From: Amycolatopsis thermoflava N1165
Lineage (GTDB): Bacteria > Actinomycetota > Actinomycetes > Mycobacteriales > Pseudonocardiaceae
DNA: 64,000 bases
Direction of reading: 5' to 3'
Assembly: GCF_000473265.1 (NCBI RefSeq)
Contig: NZ_KI421511.1
Span: 2,221,731 to 2,285,730, forward strand
The notes beneath the pieces were generated by a model that saw only the letters and a list, made by a program, of their open reading frames with translations, searched no databases and had not been told where the DNA came from. Below are positions 37,423 through 45,328 of this stretch, one piece after another. The translations under genes and the position numbers were made by a program. Every line of letters starts with the position of its first letter. Position 1 is the stretch's first letter.

Positions 37423-37475
37423 ACTATAGTTCACGCATGATTTACACCCGGTTGCCGCATTGCAACAACCGGGTG
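37423..37475 (-). promoter_or_regulatory. livJ promoter with upstream inverted repeat
   Basis: On the leftward strand a TATAGT -10 element (37423-37428) lies 136 bases before livJ. About 17 bases further up, CACCCGGTTG/CAACCGGGTG (37445-37454 and 37466-37475) forms a perfect 10-base inverted repeat around an 11-base spacer, placed where an activator or repressor would act. The regulator is unknown. The remainder up to 37571 contains nothing recognisable. Confidence 0.55.
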
Positions 37476-37571
37476 ATAACAACCAGTGACCTTTTGCTCA
37501 GATGAGCAGCGCCGTCACGCCCTCATTGGAGTGATGTCGGAGCGTTTGACCTCCCACGCGATCGCGCGGGG

Positions 37572-38189
37572 TTACTTCTGACCGATACTCTCGACGACCG
37601 CCTGGGCGACGGCCTTCATGGTCGTGCGCCGGTCCATGGCGGTGCGCTGGATCCACCGGAACGCGTCCGGCTCGGTCAGCCCCTGGTGGGTCATCAGCAG
37701 GCCCTTGGCCCGGTCGATGACCTTGCGGGTCTCCAGCCGGTCGGACAGGCTGGCGACCTCGGCCTCCAGTGCCTGCATCTCCGAGAACCGGCTCACGGCC
37801 AGCTCGATCGCGGGAACGAGGTCCCGCTTGTTGAACGGCTTGACCAGGTACGCCATCGTGCCCGCGTCGCGGGCGCGCTCGACCAGCTCGCGCTGGCTGA
37901 ACGCGGTCAGGATGACCACGGGGGCGATGCGGTCGGTGGTGATCTGGGACGCCGCCTCGATGCCGTCCAGCTTGGGCATCTTGACGTCCAGGATCACCAG
38001 GTCGGGCTTGAGCTCGGCTGCCAGCTTGATGGCCTCTTCGCCGTCGCCCGCCTCGCCGACCACCTGGTATCCCTCTTCGCGCAACATCTCGACGAGGTCA
38101 AGCCGGATCAGTGCTTCGTCTTCGGCGACGAGCACCCGACGCTGCGGAGCGGTGGCCACACCGCTGGCCTCGGTAGCCTCTTCGGTCAC
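37572..38189 (-). CDS. pdtaR: ANTAR-domain response regulator (PdtaR-like)
   Basis: 205 residues: receiver domain (about 18-135; acidic pair Glu23-Asp24, phospho-acceptor Asp68 in LVILDVKMP, Lys118-like KPF) followed by an ANTAR RNA-binding domain (~145-200, IDRAKGLLMTHQGLTEPDAFRWIQRTAM). Such regulators bind paired hairpins in mRNA and prevent termination. Closely resembles mycobacterial PdtaR (Rv1626), which also lies near polA and rpsA. The partner kinase PdtaS is not in this window. Confidence 0.93.
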   Translation of the reverse strand: MTEEATEASGVATAPQRRVLVAEDEALIRLDLVEMLREEGYQVVGEAGDGEEAIKLAAELKPDLVILDVKMPKLDGIEAASQITTDRIAPVVILTAFSQRELVERARDAGTMAYLVKPFNKRDLVPAIELAVSRFSEMQALEAEVASLSDRLETRKVIDRAKGLLMTHQGLTEPDAFRWIQRTAMDRRTTMKAVAQAVVESIGQK

Positions 38190-38415
38190 CGGGGTCCTCC
38201 TGCGTGCTCGACGGAATGTGGAATGCGGCTAACCGCAGGACGAGCCTACCCGGAACGATCCAGTCGGTGGATGACGCGGACCACGTGGTGAGCATGGTGT
38301 TCACCACGTCGTGGCACGGCGTGTCGCGTTGATCGGCTCCCGTGTGACCGGTCGTCACGCAGGGCTACCCCCACTGCCGGGGCAGCAGGCGGGGCGCGTA
38401 AAGTCTGGCTGCGCC

Positions 38416-38492
38416 GCCCCCGTAGCCCAACTGGCAGAGGCAACGGATTCAAAACCCGTCCAGTGTGAGTTCGAATCTCACCGGGGGCACCA
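38416..38492 (+). tRNA. tRNA-Leu(CAA), with encoded CCA
   Basis: 77 bases folding to a cloverleaf: 7-base acceptor stem GCCCCCG/CGGGGGC, three-base D stem, anticodon loop TTCAAAA (CAA at 38450-38452), T stem GTGAG/CTCAC with loop TTCGAAT, discriminator A and CCA at 38490-38492. The variable loop is only five bases, not the long arm of normal leucine tRNAs, and the anticodon stem has an A-C mismatch at its base, so its acceptor identity should be treated with some care. Confidence 0.85.
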
Positions 38493-38591
38493 TCCTTTAC
38501 ATGCGACGCTCGGCCACCGGGAAGCGTGACCGTGAAGGCCGTCGCTGGCGTGCGCCGCCCTGGGACCGAGGCCGTCCGGGACAATGGTGGT

Positions 38592-38798
38592 ATGCGCGAG
38601 ATCGCCACCAGTGATGGGTCCATCCGGCTCGGTCAGTTCCTCAAGCTCGCCAACGTGGTCGAGTCCGGGTCCGACGCCCGGGCGCTCCTGGAGGACGGGC
38701 AGGTCCAGGTCAACGGCGAGGTCGAGGAGCGCCGGGGACGGCAGCTGCGGCGCGGCGACGTCGTGACCGTCGGCGGCGCCGAACTGCGCGTGGGATAG
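38592..38798 (+). CDS. S4-domain RNA-binding protein (YaaA/RqcP-like)
   Basis: 68 residues forming a single S4 domain: IRLGQFLKLANVVESGSDARALLEDGQVQVNGEVEERRGRQLRRGD in outline. Small stand-alone S4 proteins bind structured RNA; relatives act in 50S rescue (RqcP) or remain uncharacterised (YaaA). ATG 38592 with a purine-rich region before it. Monocistronic, close behind the tRNA. Confidence 0.85.
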   Translation: MREIATSDGSIRLGQFLKLANVVESGSDARALLEDGQVQVNGEVEERRGRQLRRGDVVTVGGAELRVG

Positions 38799-38808
38799 GC
38801 GAGCACAG

Positions 38809-38950
38809 AGCTCGCCGATCCGCGCCGCAGCCGTGGAAGAACAGCACGGCAAGCCCCGCCCGTCCTTGCGGTACCACCGCATCGCGATCCGACCGCTGTC
38901 GTCCGCCGTGGCGTCCACTGGTGTGACCTCGACTGAGCCGTTCGCATTGT
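38809..38950 (-). pseudogene. Possible alpha/beta-hydrolase N-terminal remnant
   Basis: Leftward translation gives IAMRWYRKDGR in one frame and then GLAVLFFHGCGADRRAL in the next. Together they look like the first strands and oxyanion HG of an alpha/beta hydrolase of the HGG type, split by a one-base shift at the GGGCGGGGC run and cut off soon after. Low confidence, as the fragment is short. Confidence 0.35.
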
Positions 38951-38968
38951 CGTGCTCGGGAGGGGACG

Positions 38969-39916
38969 TCAGGCGGCGGACGAGACGACGACAACGACCT
39001 TGCCGCGCACCGCGCCCTCGGCGGCCCGGGCGTGCAGCGCAGGCAGCTCGGCCAGGGGCACCCGCTCGGCGACGTCGACGCGCAGCTCGCCGCGGTCGAC
39101 CAGCGTCACCAGCGACGCCAGTTGTTCCGCGTCGCTGCGGACGAAGAGGTCGATGCCGCGCACGCCGCGCTCCTCGTCGCTCGGCGCGGGCATCCACACC
39201 GTCGTATTGACCAGGACCCCACCCGGCCGGACCAGGGTGACCAGTGCGGCGAGTGCGTCCGGGTCGACCGGGGCGAGGTTCAGCACGACGTCGACCGGCT
39301 CGGTCACCGCGTCCGTCACGCTCGTGGTGGTGTGGTCGATGACCTCGTGCGCGCCGGCGGCCTTGACCGCCTCGCTGCTGCGCCCGCTGGCGGTGGCGAC
39401 GACATGCGCTCCGGCGCCGCTGGCCAGCTGCACGGCGTAACCGCCGACCGCTCCCCCGGCACCGTTGATCAGCACGCGCTGCCCGGCCACCAGCTTGCCG
39501 TGATCGAACAACGCCTGCCGGGCGGTCAGCGCCACCACCGGCATCGCCGCAGCGTCAGCCAGCGGGACACTCGTCGGCGCCGGCGTCAGGACCTCCGCCG
39601 GGGCTAGCACGTACTCCGCAGCCGCACCCGGCTTGTCCATCGGCAGGAAACCGATGACCTGGTCGCCGACCGCGAGGCCGTCGACGCCTTCGCCCAGCGC
39701 GTCGACCGTGCCGGCGACGTCGAGGCCGGGGGTGTGCGGCAGCCGCACCGGGATGGGCCCCTGCATGAAGCCACCGCGGATGTTGCCGTCGACGGAGTTG
39801 AACGACGTCGCCGCCACCCGGACCCGGACCTGCCCGGCCGCGGGAACCGGCAGGTCCACGTCCTCGTAACGCAGGACGCCGGGGTCGCCGTACTCGTGGA
39901 AACGCACTGCCTTCAT
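38969..39916 (-). CDS. Zinc-independent quinone oxidoreductase/MDR family
   Basis: 315 residues, medium-chain reductase without zinc ligands. MKAVRFHEYGDPGVLRYEDV start, GHEV-like HTPGLDVAGTVDALGEGVDGL, NADP-binding VLINGAGGAVGGYAVQLA and a full-length C-terminal substrate strand. Probably reduces quinones or enones with NADPH. ATG follows AAAGGGAGAACCCCG. Two strong palindromes upstream (39940-39995) indicate tight repression, perhaps by a redox sensor; no regulator gene is adjacent. Confidence 0.92.
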   Translation of the reverse strand: MKAVRFHEYGDPGVLRYEDVDLPVPAAGQVRVRVAATSFNSVDGNIRGGFMQGPIPVRLPHTPGLDVAGTVDALGEGVDGLAVGDQVIGFLPMDKPGAAAEYVLAPAEVLTPAPTSVPLADAAAMPVVALTARQALFDHGKLVAGQRVLINGAGGAVGGYAVQLASGAGAHVVATASGRSSEAVKAAGAHEVIDHTTTSVTDAVTEPVDVVLNLAPVDPDALAALVTLVRPGGVLVNTTVWMPAPSDEERGVRGIDLFVRSDAEQLASLVTLVDRGELRVDVAERVPLAELPALHARAAEGAVRGKVVVVVSSAA

Positions 39917-39939
39917 CGGGGTTCTCCCTTTCGATCGTC

Positions 39940-39995
39940 TTGCTTCGACTTCGAAGCAACTGGAAGCGACGGTACTCCCGCTTCGAATTCGAAGC
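39940..39995. promoter_or_regulatory. Two operators upstream of the quinone oxidoreductase
   Basis: TTGCTTCGACTTCGAAGCAA (39940-39959; nine-base perfect arms) and GCTTCGAATTCGAAGC (39980-39995; perfect 16-base palindrome) share the core GCTTCGA..TCGAAGC and lie with centres 38 bases apart, in the promoter region of the leftward oxidoreductase. Their repeat and symmetry imply a dimeric regulator binding twice. Confidence 0.82.
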
Positions 39996-40024
39996 AAGTG
40001 ATGTGGCTCACCGGGAGCCGGCGG

Positions 40025-40352
40025 TCACGGGATCAGCAGCAGTTTCCCGGTCGTCGCGCGCGATTTGATGTCCGCGCGCGCGCCCGCGCCGCCTCGGCGA
40101 GCGGGTAGCGGCCGCCGATCCGCACTGTCAACTCTCCTTTGTGGACCGTCGCGAACAGCTCGGCCGCGTGTTCGAGGAGCTCTTCGCGCGGGCGGATGTG
40201 GTCCGGAGGGTGCCGTAGGTGAGCCGGGTGTTGCGCGCGATCTCGTTCATCGCGATGGTCGGCACGTCGCCGATCAGCGGTCCGCAGAACACCAGCGTGC
40301 CGTGTGTGCGAAGCACCTTCAGCTGACCACTACCGCTTTCATGCGAGGACAT
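40025..40352 (-). pseudogene. Decayed quinone oxidoreductase C-terminus
   Basis: Leftward reading begins VLRTHGTLVFCGPLIGDVPTIAMNEI, continues in a second frame as EELLEHAAELFATVHKGELTVRIGGRYPLAEAARAR and in a third as DIKSRATTGKLLLIP before a stop at 40025-40027. Those are the standard last ~100 residues of a quinone oxidoreductase. At least two single-base frameshifts break it and the first two thirds are missing, so it is dead. It abuts the quinone oxidoreductase at 38969-39916 but is not a copy of its end by eye. Confidence 0.8.
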
Positions 40353-41020
40353 GCGACTCGATCACGCCGGGTACGTCGCGGCGATCCAGTGGAGCGCCAC
40401 CACGCCGGGCGAAGCGGAGGCGGGCCTGCGCCTGCTGGCGCGGCTGCGGTACCACTGGTTGTCCGGCGGGCTGCTCGCCGAGGGGCGGATGCGGATCGAG
40501 GCCTTGCTCGCGCAAGCTCCCGCGCCCACCGCGGGGCGGGACGACTGCGTGTGGGGCCTGACGTGGATCTCGCTGCTGCACCCTGTGGGCGGGAGGCGTC
40601 GCGCAATGGCGGCTGGGACGCCTCGACGAGGCCGAACAATCGGCGCGTGCGGTGCTGCGACTGCAGCGTGCTCTGTCCGACGGCATCTGCGTCGCCCTCA
40701 CCACGCACCTGCTGGCCTGCGTGGCGCACGACCGGCGCCAGGTCGAACGGGCACCCAGCGGCACACTCCGCAGCCGCGGTCTTCCCCGGTGCCGGAGAGC
40801 CTTCCCGCATCGGGCCCGTTCGCGGACCTGCACGCCGTGATCACGCTCGGGCTGGGCGTCGAGCGGGACCTGACCAAGGTGGACGGCGTGCCGCAAGCCC
40901 TGACCAAGCGGGAACTCGAGGTGGCCGCCCTCGTCGAGAACGGCCTGTCGAACCGGAAGATCGCGGAGCGGCTGGTCATCGCGAAACGCACCGCGGACGG
41001 GCGCGGTCACCGGGCTGATC
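40351..41020 (+). pseudogene. Decayed LuxR-family ATPase regulator
   Basis: Rightward frames carry TPR-like text (GLRLLARLRYHWLSGGLLAEGR; GRLDEAEQSARAVLRLQRALSD after a frame change), then LTKRELEVAALVENGLSNRKIAERLVIAKRTADG, a LuxR-type helix-turn-helix. These are the last parts of a large LuxR (LAL/AAA) regulator; the ATPase half is absent, there are several frame changes, and the HTH ends where the leftward exporter gene begins. Interpreted as a remnant truncated by rearrangement. Confidence 0.75.
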
Positions 41021-42578
41021 CCGCCCGGCTGGACGCGGCGGTATCGGCCGCGGGGCGACTCCGGGGGCCCCGCACGGCGACGTAGGCGGCCAGCACCGCC
41101 ATGACGGCCGCGCCCGCCCACATCGCGTGCTGCCAACCGGCCACAAAGGACTCCCGGGCGGCGTGGACGATCTGCGCGGCGTGCGAGCCGGTGCTGCCCG
41201 AGACTTCGATCGCGTTGGCGACGCCTTCCCTGGCGACGTCCGCCGCCTCCCGGGGCACACCGGACAGCATGCCGTCGATCGAACCGCGGTAGCCGGCGGA
41301 CAGGAGCGCGCCCAGGAGGGCGACACCCAGCGCGGTGCCGAACTCGCGGGTGATGTCGTTGAGCGCGGAGGCGACCCCCTGCTTGTCCCGCGGCAAGGAG
41401 CCGGTGACGGCCTCCGTGGACGGCGTCATCGCCAGCCCCATGCCGAGGCCCATGGCGACCAGCCCCGGCAGGATCGACAGGTAGCCGCCCGCCACCGAGA
41501 CGAACAGCCCCATGGACACCAGTCCCACGCCGGCCAGCGCGACGCCGGTGGTCATCGTCGCGCGGGAGCCGATGCGCCCGGCCAGCCTGGCCGCGAGACC
41601 GGAAGCCAGCATCATCGAAACCGCCATGGGCATCAGGGCCGCCGTCGACACCAGTCCGGACCACCCGAGCACGGCCTGAAAGAACGGGAACAGCACCACT
41701 GCGATACCGGCCTGGACACCGAAGACCACGAGCAACGTGAGCGAACCGCCCATCAGGCCGCGTTCGGCGAACATCCGCACGTCCAGCAGCGCCGCGTCGC
41801 GGCGGCGCAGTTCCCAGACCACGAAACCGACGCCGGCGACGAGGCCGGCGGCGACGCTGATCACCGTCACGGGGGCGGTCCAGCCGCGAACGGGTCCCTC
41901 TTGCAGCACGAAGATGAGGCCGACGACGGCGACGGCGGACAGCAGCGCGCCGACCGCGTCGAAGGGGTGAGCCGAGCGCTCGCGGGAGTTGGGCACCGAC
42001 CTCACCGTCGTCACGAGCGCCACGACGATCAGCGCGGCCGGGAGCGCGAACAGCCAGCGCCAGTCGGCGACGTCGACCAGCAGCGCGGAGAGGAACATGC
42101 CGAGGATGCCGCCGCCGCCCGCGACGGCCGTCCACACGCCGATGGCTTTGCCGCGCTGTTCCTCGGGAAAGGTGGAGGTGATGACGGCCAGCGTGATCGG
42201 CATGATCATCGCGGCGCCGGCGCCGCTCACCACGCGGGCGGCGATCATGACCTCCGCCGTCGGGGACACTGCCGCCACCACGTTCGCGACGCCGAACAAC
42301 GCAACCCCGGCGGTCAGCACGGGCTTGCGGCCCACGCGGTCACCGATCGCGCCGAACGGCAGCAGCAGCGCGGCCAGGGTCAGGGTGTAGACGTTGATGA
42401 TCCACAGAACCGTGCCGAGCGAGGCTCCGAACTCGACGGCCAGGTGGGTCTGCGCGACGCCGAGGCCGGAAACCGAGGCGACGACGGCCATCAACGAGGT
42501 GGACACGGAGATGAGGATGGTGCGCAGCCGGCGCGCGTCCGGTGTGGCAGCCCCCTGCGCGGGCTGGTTGGTGCTCAT
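41007..42578 (-). CDS. DHA2-family (EmrB/QacA-type) drug exporter
   Basis: 523 residues with about 14 membrane helices. LLPFGAIGDRVGRKPVLTAG is the MFS loop 2-3 motif, and SGAGAAMIMPITLAVITSTFP with AVAGGGGILGMFLSALLVD the helix-5 antiporter motif C. Expels hydrophobic drugs by proton exchange. Divergent from the XRE-cupin regulator, its probable controller. The C-terminal end runs over decayed LuxR sequence, so its last residues may be recent, but the transporter itself is complete. Confidence 0.93.
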   Translation of the reverse strand: MSTNQPAQGAATPDARRLRTILISVSTSLMAVVASVSGLGVAQTHLAVEFGASLGTVLWIINVYTLTLAALLLPFGAIGDRVGRKPVLTAGVALFGVANVVAAVSPTAEVMIAARVVSGAGAAMIMPITLAVITSTFPEEQRGKAIGVWTAVAGGGGILGMFLSALLVDVADWRWLFALPAALIVVALVTTVRSVPNSRERSAHPFDAVGALLSAVAVVGLIFVLQEGPVRGWTAPVTVISVAAGLVAGVGFVVWELRRRDAALLDVRMFAERGLMGGSLTLLVVFGVQAGIAVVLFPFFQAVLGWSGLVSTAALMPMAVSMMLASGLAARLAGRIGSRATMTTGVALAGVGLVSMGLFVSVAGGYLSILPGLVAMGLGMGLAMTPSTEAVTGSLPRDKQGVASALNDITREFGTALGVALLGALLSAGYRGSIDGMLSGVPREAADVAREGVANAIEVSGSTGSHAAQIVHAARESFVAGWQHAMWAGAAVMAVLAAYVAVRGPRSRPAADTAASSRAGSAR

Positions 42579-42660
42579 GGGTTCCTCTCGGAAGGGCGTG
42601 GGAGTTCACGACTGCCGCGAGGGTAAGCACGAGTTGCCGGGCTGGCATTTCATCTTGCCT

Positions 42661-43248
42661 ATGAAGCAAGAAGAAGGAGCGCTGGACAGCCTCGTGCGCA
42701 AACGGATCCGGGCGCTGCGGGTCGCCCAAGGCCTGTCCCTCGAGGAACTGGCCGCCCGGGTCCACCTGGGACAGTCCTCGCTGAGCCGCATCGAAAACGG
42801 CCAGCGCCGCCTCGCGCTGGACCAGCTCGTCGCACTGGCCCGCGCCCTGGACACCACCCTCGACCAGCTGGTCGAGAACACCGTGGACGACGTCGTCATC
42901 AGCCCGATGAACCACGGCCCGCACGGGCTGAGCTGGCCGATGAAGGGCGATCCCGGCATGACCGTCATGCGCAGGCGGTTCACCGACCCGCCGCCGGACA
43001 ACCCCGCCAAGATGCGTGCCCACCCCGGCCGGGAATGGCTCGTCGTGCTGTCCGGCACCGCCACGTTGTTGCTGGGGGACCGCAGCTTCCGCGTCGACAC
43101 GAACCGCGCCGCCGAGTTCCCGACCATGACGCCGCACGCCATCGGCGCCCGTGGCCGCCCGTGCGAGGTCATGTTCATCTACGACCGCGACGCTCGCCGC
43201 GGACATCGCGAAAACGAGACCGACGACGACGGGAACAACGGCTCATGA
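42661..43248 (+). CDS. XRE-cupin transcriptional regulator
   Basis: 195 residues: XRE helix-turn-helix (about 10-65, RKRIRALRVAQGLSLEELAARVHLGQSSLSRIENG in outline) and a cupin domain (~95-175, HPGREWLVVLSGTATLLLGDRSF). Typical of PuuR-like and drug-responsive regulators. Divergent from the exporter, 82 bases apart; a short inverted repeat CTTGC/GCAAG (42654-42670) straddles its ATG, perhaps an operator. No clear ribosome binding site, so a leaderless start is possible. Confidence 0.9.
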   Translation: MKQEEGALDSLVRKRIRALRVAQGLSLEELAARVHLGQSSLSRIENGQRRLALDQLVALARALDTTLDQLVENTVDDVVISPMNHGPHGLSWPMKGDPGMTVMRRRFTDPPPDNPAKMRAHPGREWLVVLSGTATLLLGDRSFRVDTNRAAEFPTMTPHAIGARGRPCEVMFIYDRDARRGHRENETDDDGNNGS

Positions 43249-43345
43249 CGGCGGCGATTTGCGTCCGGGGCATCGCGGGAGCCGACTTCCTTGCGCAATC
43301 GGCAACGGAGTGAGCAGACCAGCGCAACGCTCTTATCGTGGCGGC

Positions 43346-44206
43346 ATGACGCGTGCGCATGCCCAGCACCACAGCCACGATCACGACCACCACGACGCGG
43401 ACAGCGCGCAGGCGGAGATCCTCGAACTGGACGCGGAAGCCCTCGCCGAGCACACCACCGGCATCATCCGGTGGCTGCCCCTGCACGGCAGCCCGCGCCA
43501 GATCGTCGACCTCGCCGCGGGCACCGGAGCCGGCACGTTCGCCCTTCTCGGCCAGTTCCCCGAGGCCCATGTCACGGCCGTGGACAGCTCGCCCGGCCAC
43601 ATGCGGCGGCTCAGCGAGAAGGCGTGCGCCCGCGGGGTCGACGGACATGTGCGCACGGTGCTCGCCGACCTCGACGAGGCCAGCTGGCCCGACCTCGGCA
43701 CCCCGGACCTGGTGTGGGCCTCGGGCTCCGTGCACCACCTGGCGGATCCCGGCCGCGCCCTGCGCGCTGTCCACGACCTGCTCGCGCCCGGCGGCCTGTT
43801 CGTCGTGGTCGAGATGGCCGGCCTGCCGCGCTTCCTGCCCGGGACCGCACCCGCCGAGCGGCCCGGCTTGGAGGACCGCGTCCACGCCGCCGGCGACCGG
43901 CTCCACGCCCGGCACCTCCCCCACCGCGGCGCGGACTGGGGGCCGGAACTCACCGCCGCCGGGTTCGTGGTGGAAGGCGAGCTCGCCCTCGACGTGAACA
44001 TCGAGGGCGCCGGCAACCCGGCGGTCGGCCAGTACGCCCTCCGTGCGCTGCAACGCGTTCGGGGCGCGGTCGCGGCCGAGCTCGACAGCGCGGACCTCGC
44101 CGCGCTGGACCGGCTGCTCGACGTCGACGGCCCGCACAGCCTGCTGCGGCGGCACGACCTCGCGGTCCGCACCAGGCGTTCCGTCTGGGCCGCCCGCCGC
44201 ACCTGA
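43346..44206 (+). CDS. SAM-dependent methyltransferase with His-rich N-terminus
   Basis: 286 residues. The first ~20 residues are extraordinarily histidine-rich (HAQHHSHDHDHHDADS), possibly metal-binding. Then a class I methyltransferase: IVDLAAGTGAGTFALL (motif I), VTAVDSSPGHMRRL (motif II), and ADLDEASWPDLGTPDLVWASGSVHHLADPG. Substrate unknown. No obvious operon partner: the gene ahead is the regulator, the gene behind is convergent. Confidence 0.88.
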   Translation: MTRAHAQHHSHDHDHHDADSAQAEILELDAEALAEHTTGIIRWLPLHGSPRQIVDLAAGTGAGTFALLGQFPEAHVTAVDSSPGHMRRLSEKACARGVDGHVRTVLADLDEASWPDLGTPDLVWASGSVHHLADPGRALRAVHDLLAPGGLFVVVEMAGLPRFLPGTAPAERPGLEDRVHAAGDRLHARHLPHRGADWGPELTAAGFVVEGELALDVNIEGAGNPAVGQYALRALQRVRGAVAAELDSADLAALDRLLDVDGPHSLLRRHDLAVRTRRSVWAARRT

Positions 44207-44212
44207 GGACGC

Positions 44213-45286
44213 TCAGACGAGGGACACGGCGGCGCGAACGCCCGCGACGTACTGCTCCGGGCATTCCCACGCGCCGAAGTGCCCGCCGCGGCGCTCCTCG
44301 ACCCACGACCGGATGTCGAAGAACCGGGCCGCGAATTCCCGTGGCGCGTTGACGAGGTCCTTGGGGAAGATCGTGAACGCCGTGGGCGCGACGATCGGTC
44401 CCGGCCCGGGCCCGGCCTCCGCGTACGGGGTGAACGAGGTGCCGATCGAGCCGGTGACCCAGTACGCCGTGATCCAGGTCAGCAGGTCGTCGCGGGTGAA
44501 CACCGTGGTGACGTCGCCCCCGCAGTCGGTCCAGGTGCGCAGTTTCTCCAGCAGCCACGCGGCGAGCCCGGCGGGCGAGTCGCCGAGCCCCACCGCGAGG
44601 GTGTGCGGCTTGGTCGCCTGCTCCCGCATGTAGCCGCCTTCCTGGCGTTGCCAGCGGTGCCCGGACCGCACGTAGGCCTGCTCGACGGGCGAGAGGTCCG
44701 CCGGCGGATCGACCAGGAACCGGTACTGCGACACATCGGTCAGGTGGAGTGCGGCGACTCTGGCCGGGTACGCCGCGGCGAGCACCTCGGCGACATCGCA
44801 GCCGACGTCGCCCGCGGACACCACGTACCGGTCGTAGCCCAGCTCGGCGAGGGCGGCGGCCACCGTTTCGGCCATCGCCGCGGCCGACATGCCCCCGCGC
44901 GCCACCGGGGCGGCGAACGGGAAACCCGGCAGTGCGGGGACGACCACGTTCAGATCCGCCAGGAGTGGCAGGACCTTCTCGAACCGCAGGACCGAGTCCG
45001 GCCAGCCGTGCAGCAGGACGACCGGAACGCCGGGAGCCGCTCCGCGCTGGTGGATCAGCCGGAGCCCGCCGGCCAGTGTCCACGGCAGTGCGCGAATCCG
45101 TTCTTCGTGCACGCGCCAGTCGTAGTGGTCCGCCCAGTGGGCGACGAGTTCGGCCAGGAAGTCGCCGTCGACACCGCGTTCCCACCCGAATCCCGGGGGC
45201 AGCGCCACCCGGCGGTAGGCCCGTAACCGGGCACGCAGATCCTGCAGCACCGGCGCCGGAACGGCTTCGGGGATCGCATCAGGCAT
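44213..45286 (-). CDS. Epoxide hydrolase (EHN-containing)
   Basis: 357 residues. N-terminal epoxide hydrolase domain (about 10-110) then an alpha/beta-hydrolase core with oxyanion HGWP (93-96), nucleophile Asp160 in VSAGDVGCDVA and late catalytic His in RRGGHFGAWE. Such microsomal-type hydrolases open epoxides to diols. Just downstream of a second epoxide hydrolase on the same strand (42-base gap), so both answer to the same regulator. The two share layout but differ widely in sequence. Confidence 0.9.
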   Translation of the reverse strand: MPDAIPEAVPAPVLQDLRARLRAYRRVALPPGFGWERGVDGDFLAELVAHWADHYDWRVHEERIRALPWTLAGGLRLIHQRGAAPGVPVVLLHGWPDSVLRFEKVLPLLADLNVVVPALPGFPFAAPVARGGMSAAAMAETVAAALAELGYDRYVVSAGDVGCDVAEVLAAAYPARVAALHLTDVSQYRFLVDPPADLSPVEQAYVRSGHRWQRQEGGYMREQATKPHTLAVGLGDSPAGLAAWLLEKLRTWTDCGGDVTTVFTRDDLLTWITAYWVTGSIGTSFTPYAEAGPGPGPIVAPTAFTIFPKDLVNAPREFAARFFDIRSWVEERRGGHFGAWECPEQYVAGVRAAVSLV

Positions 45287-45328
45287 GGAGTTCTCCGTTC
45301 TGGGGCGCTCCGGTGTGGACGGACGTGC

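Noticed and set aside
38416..38492. tRNA as an integration site of a mobile element
   Set aside because: No integrase, no repeat of the tRNA end and only normal genes nearby.
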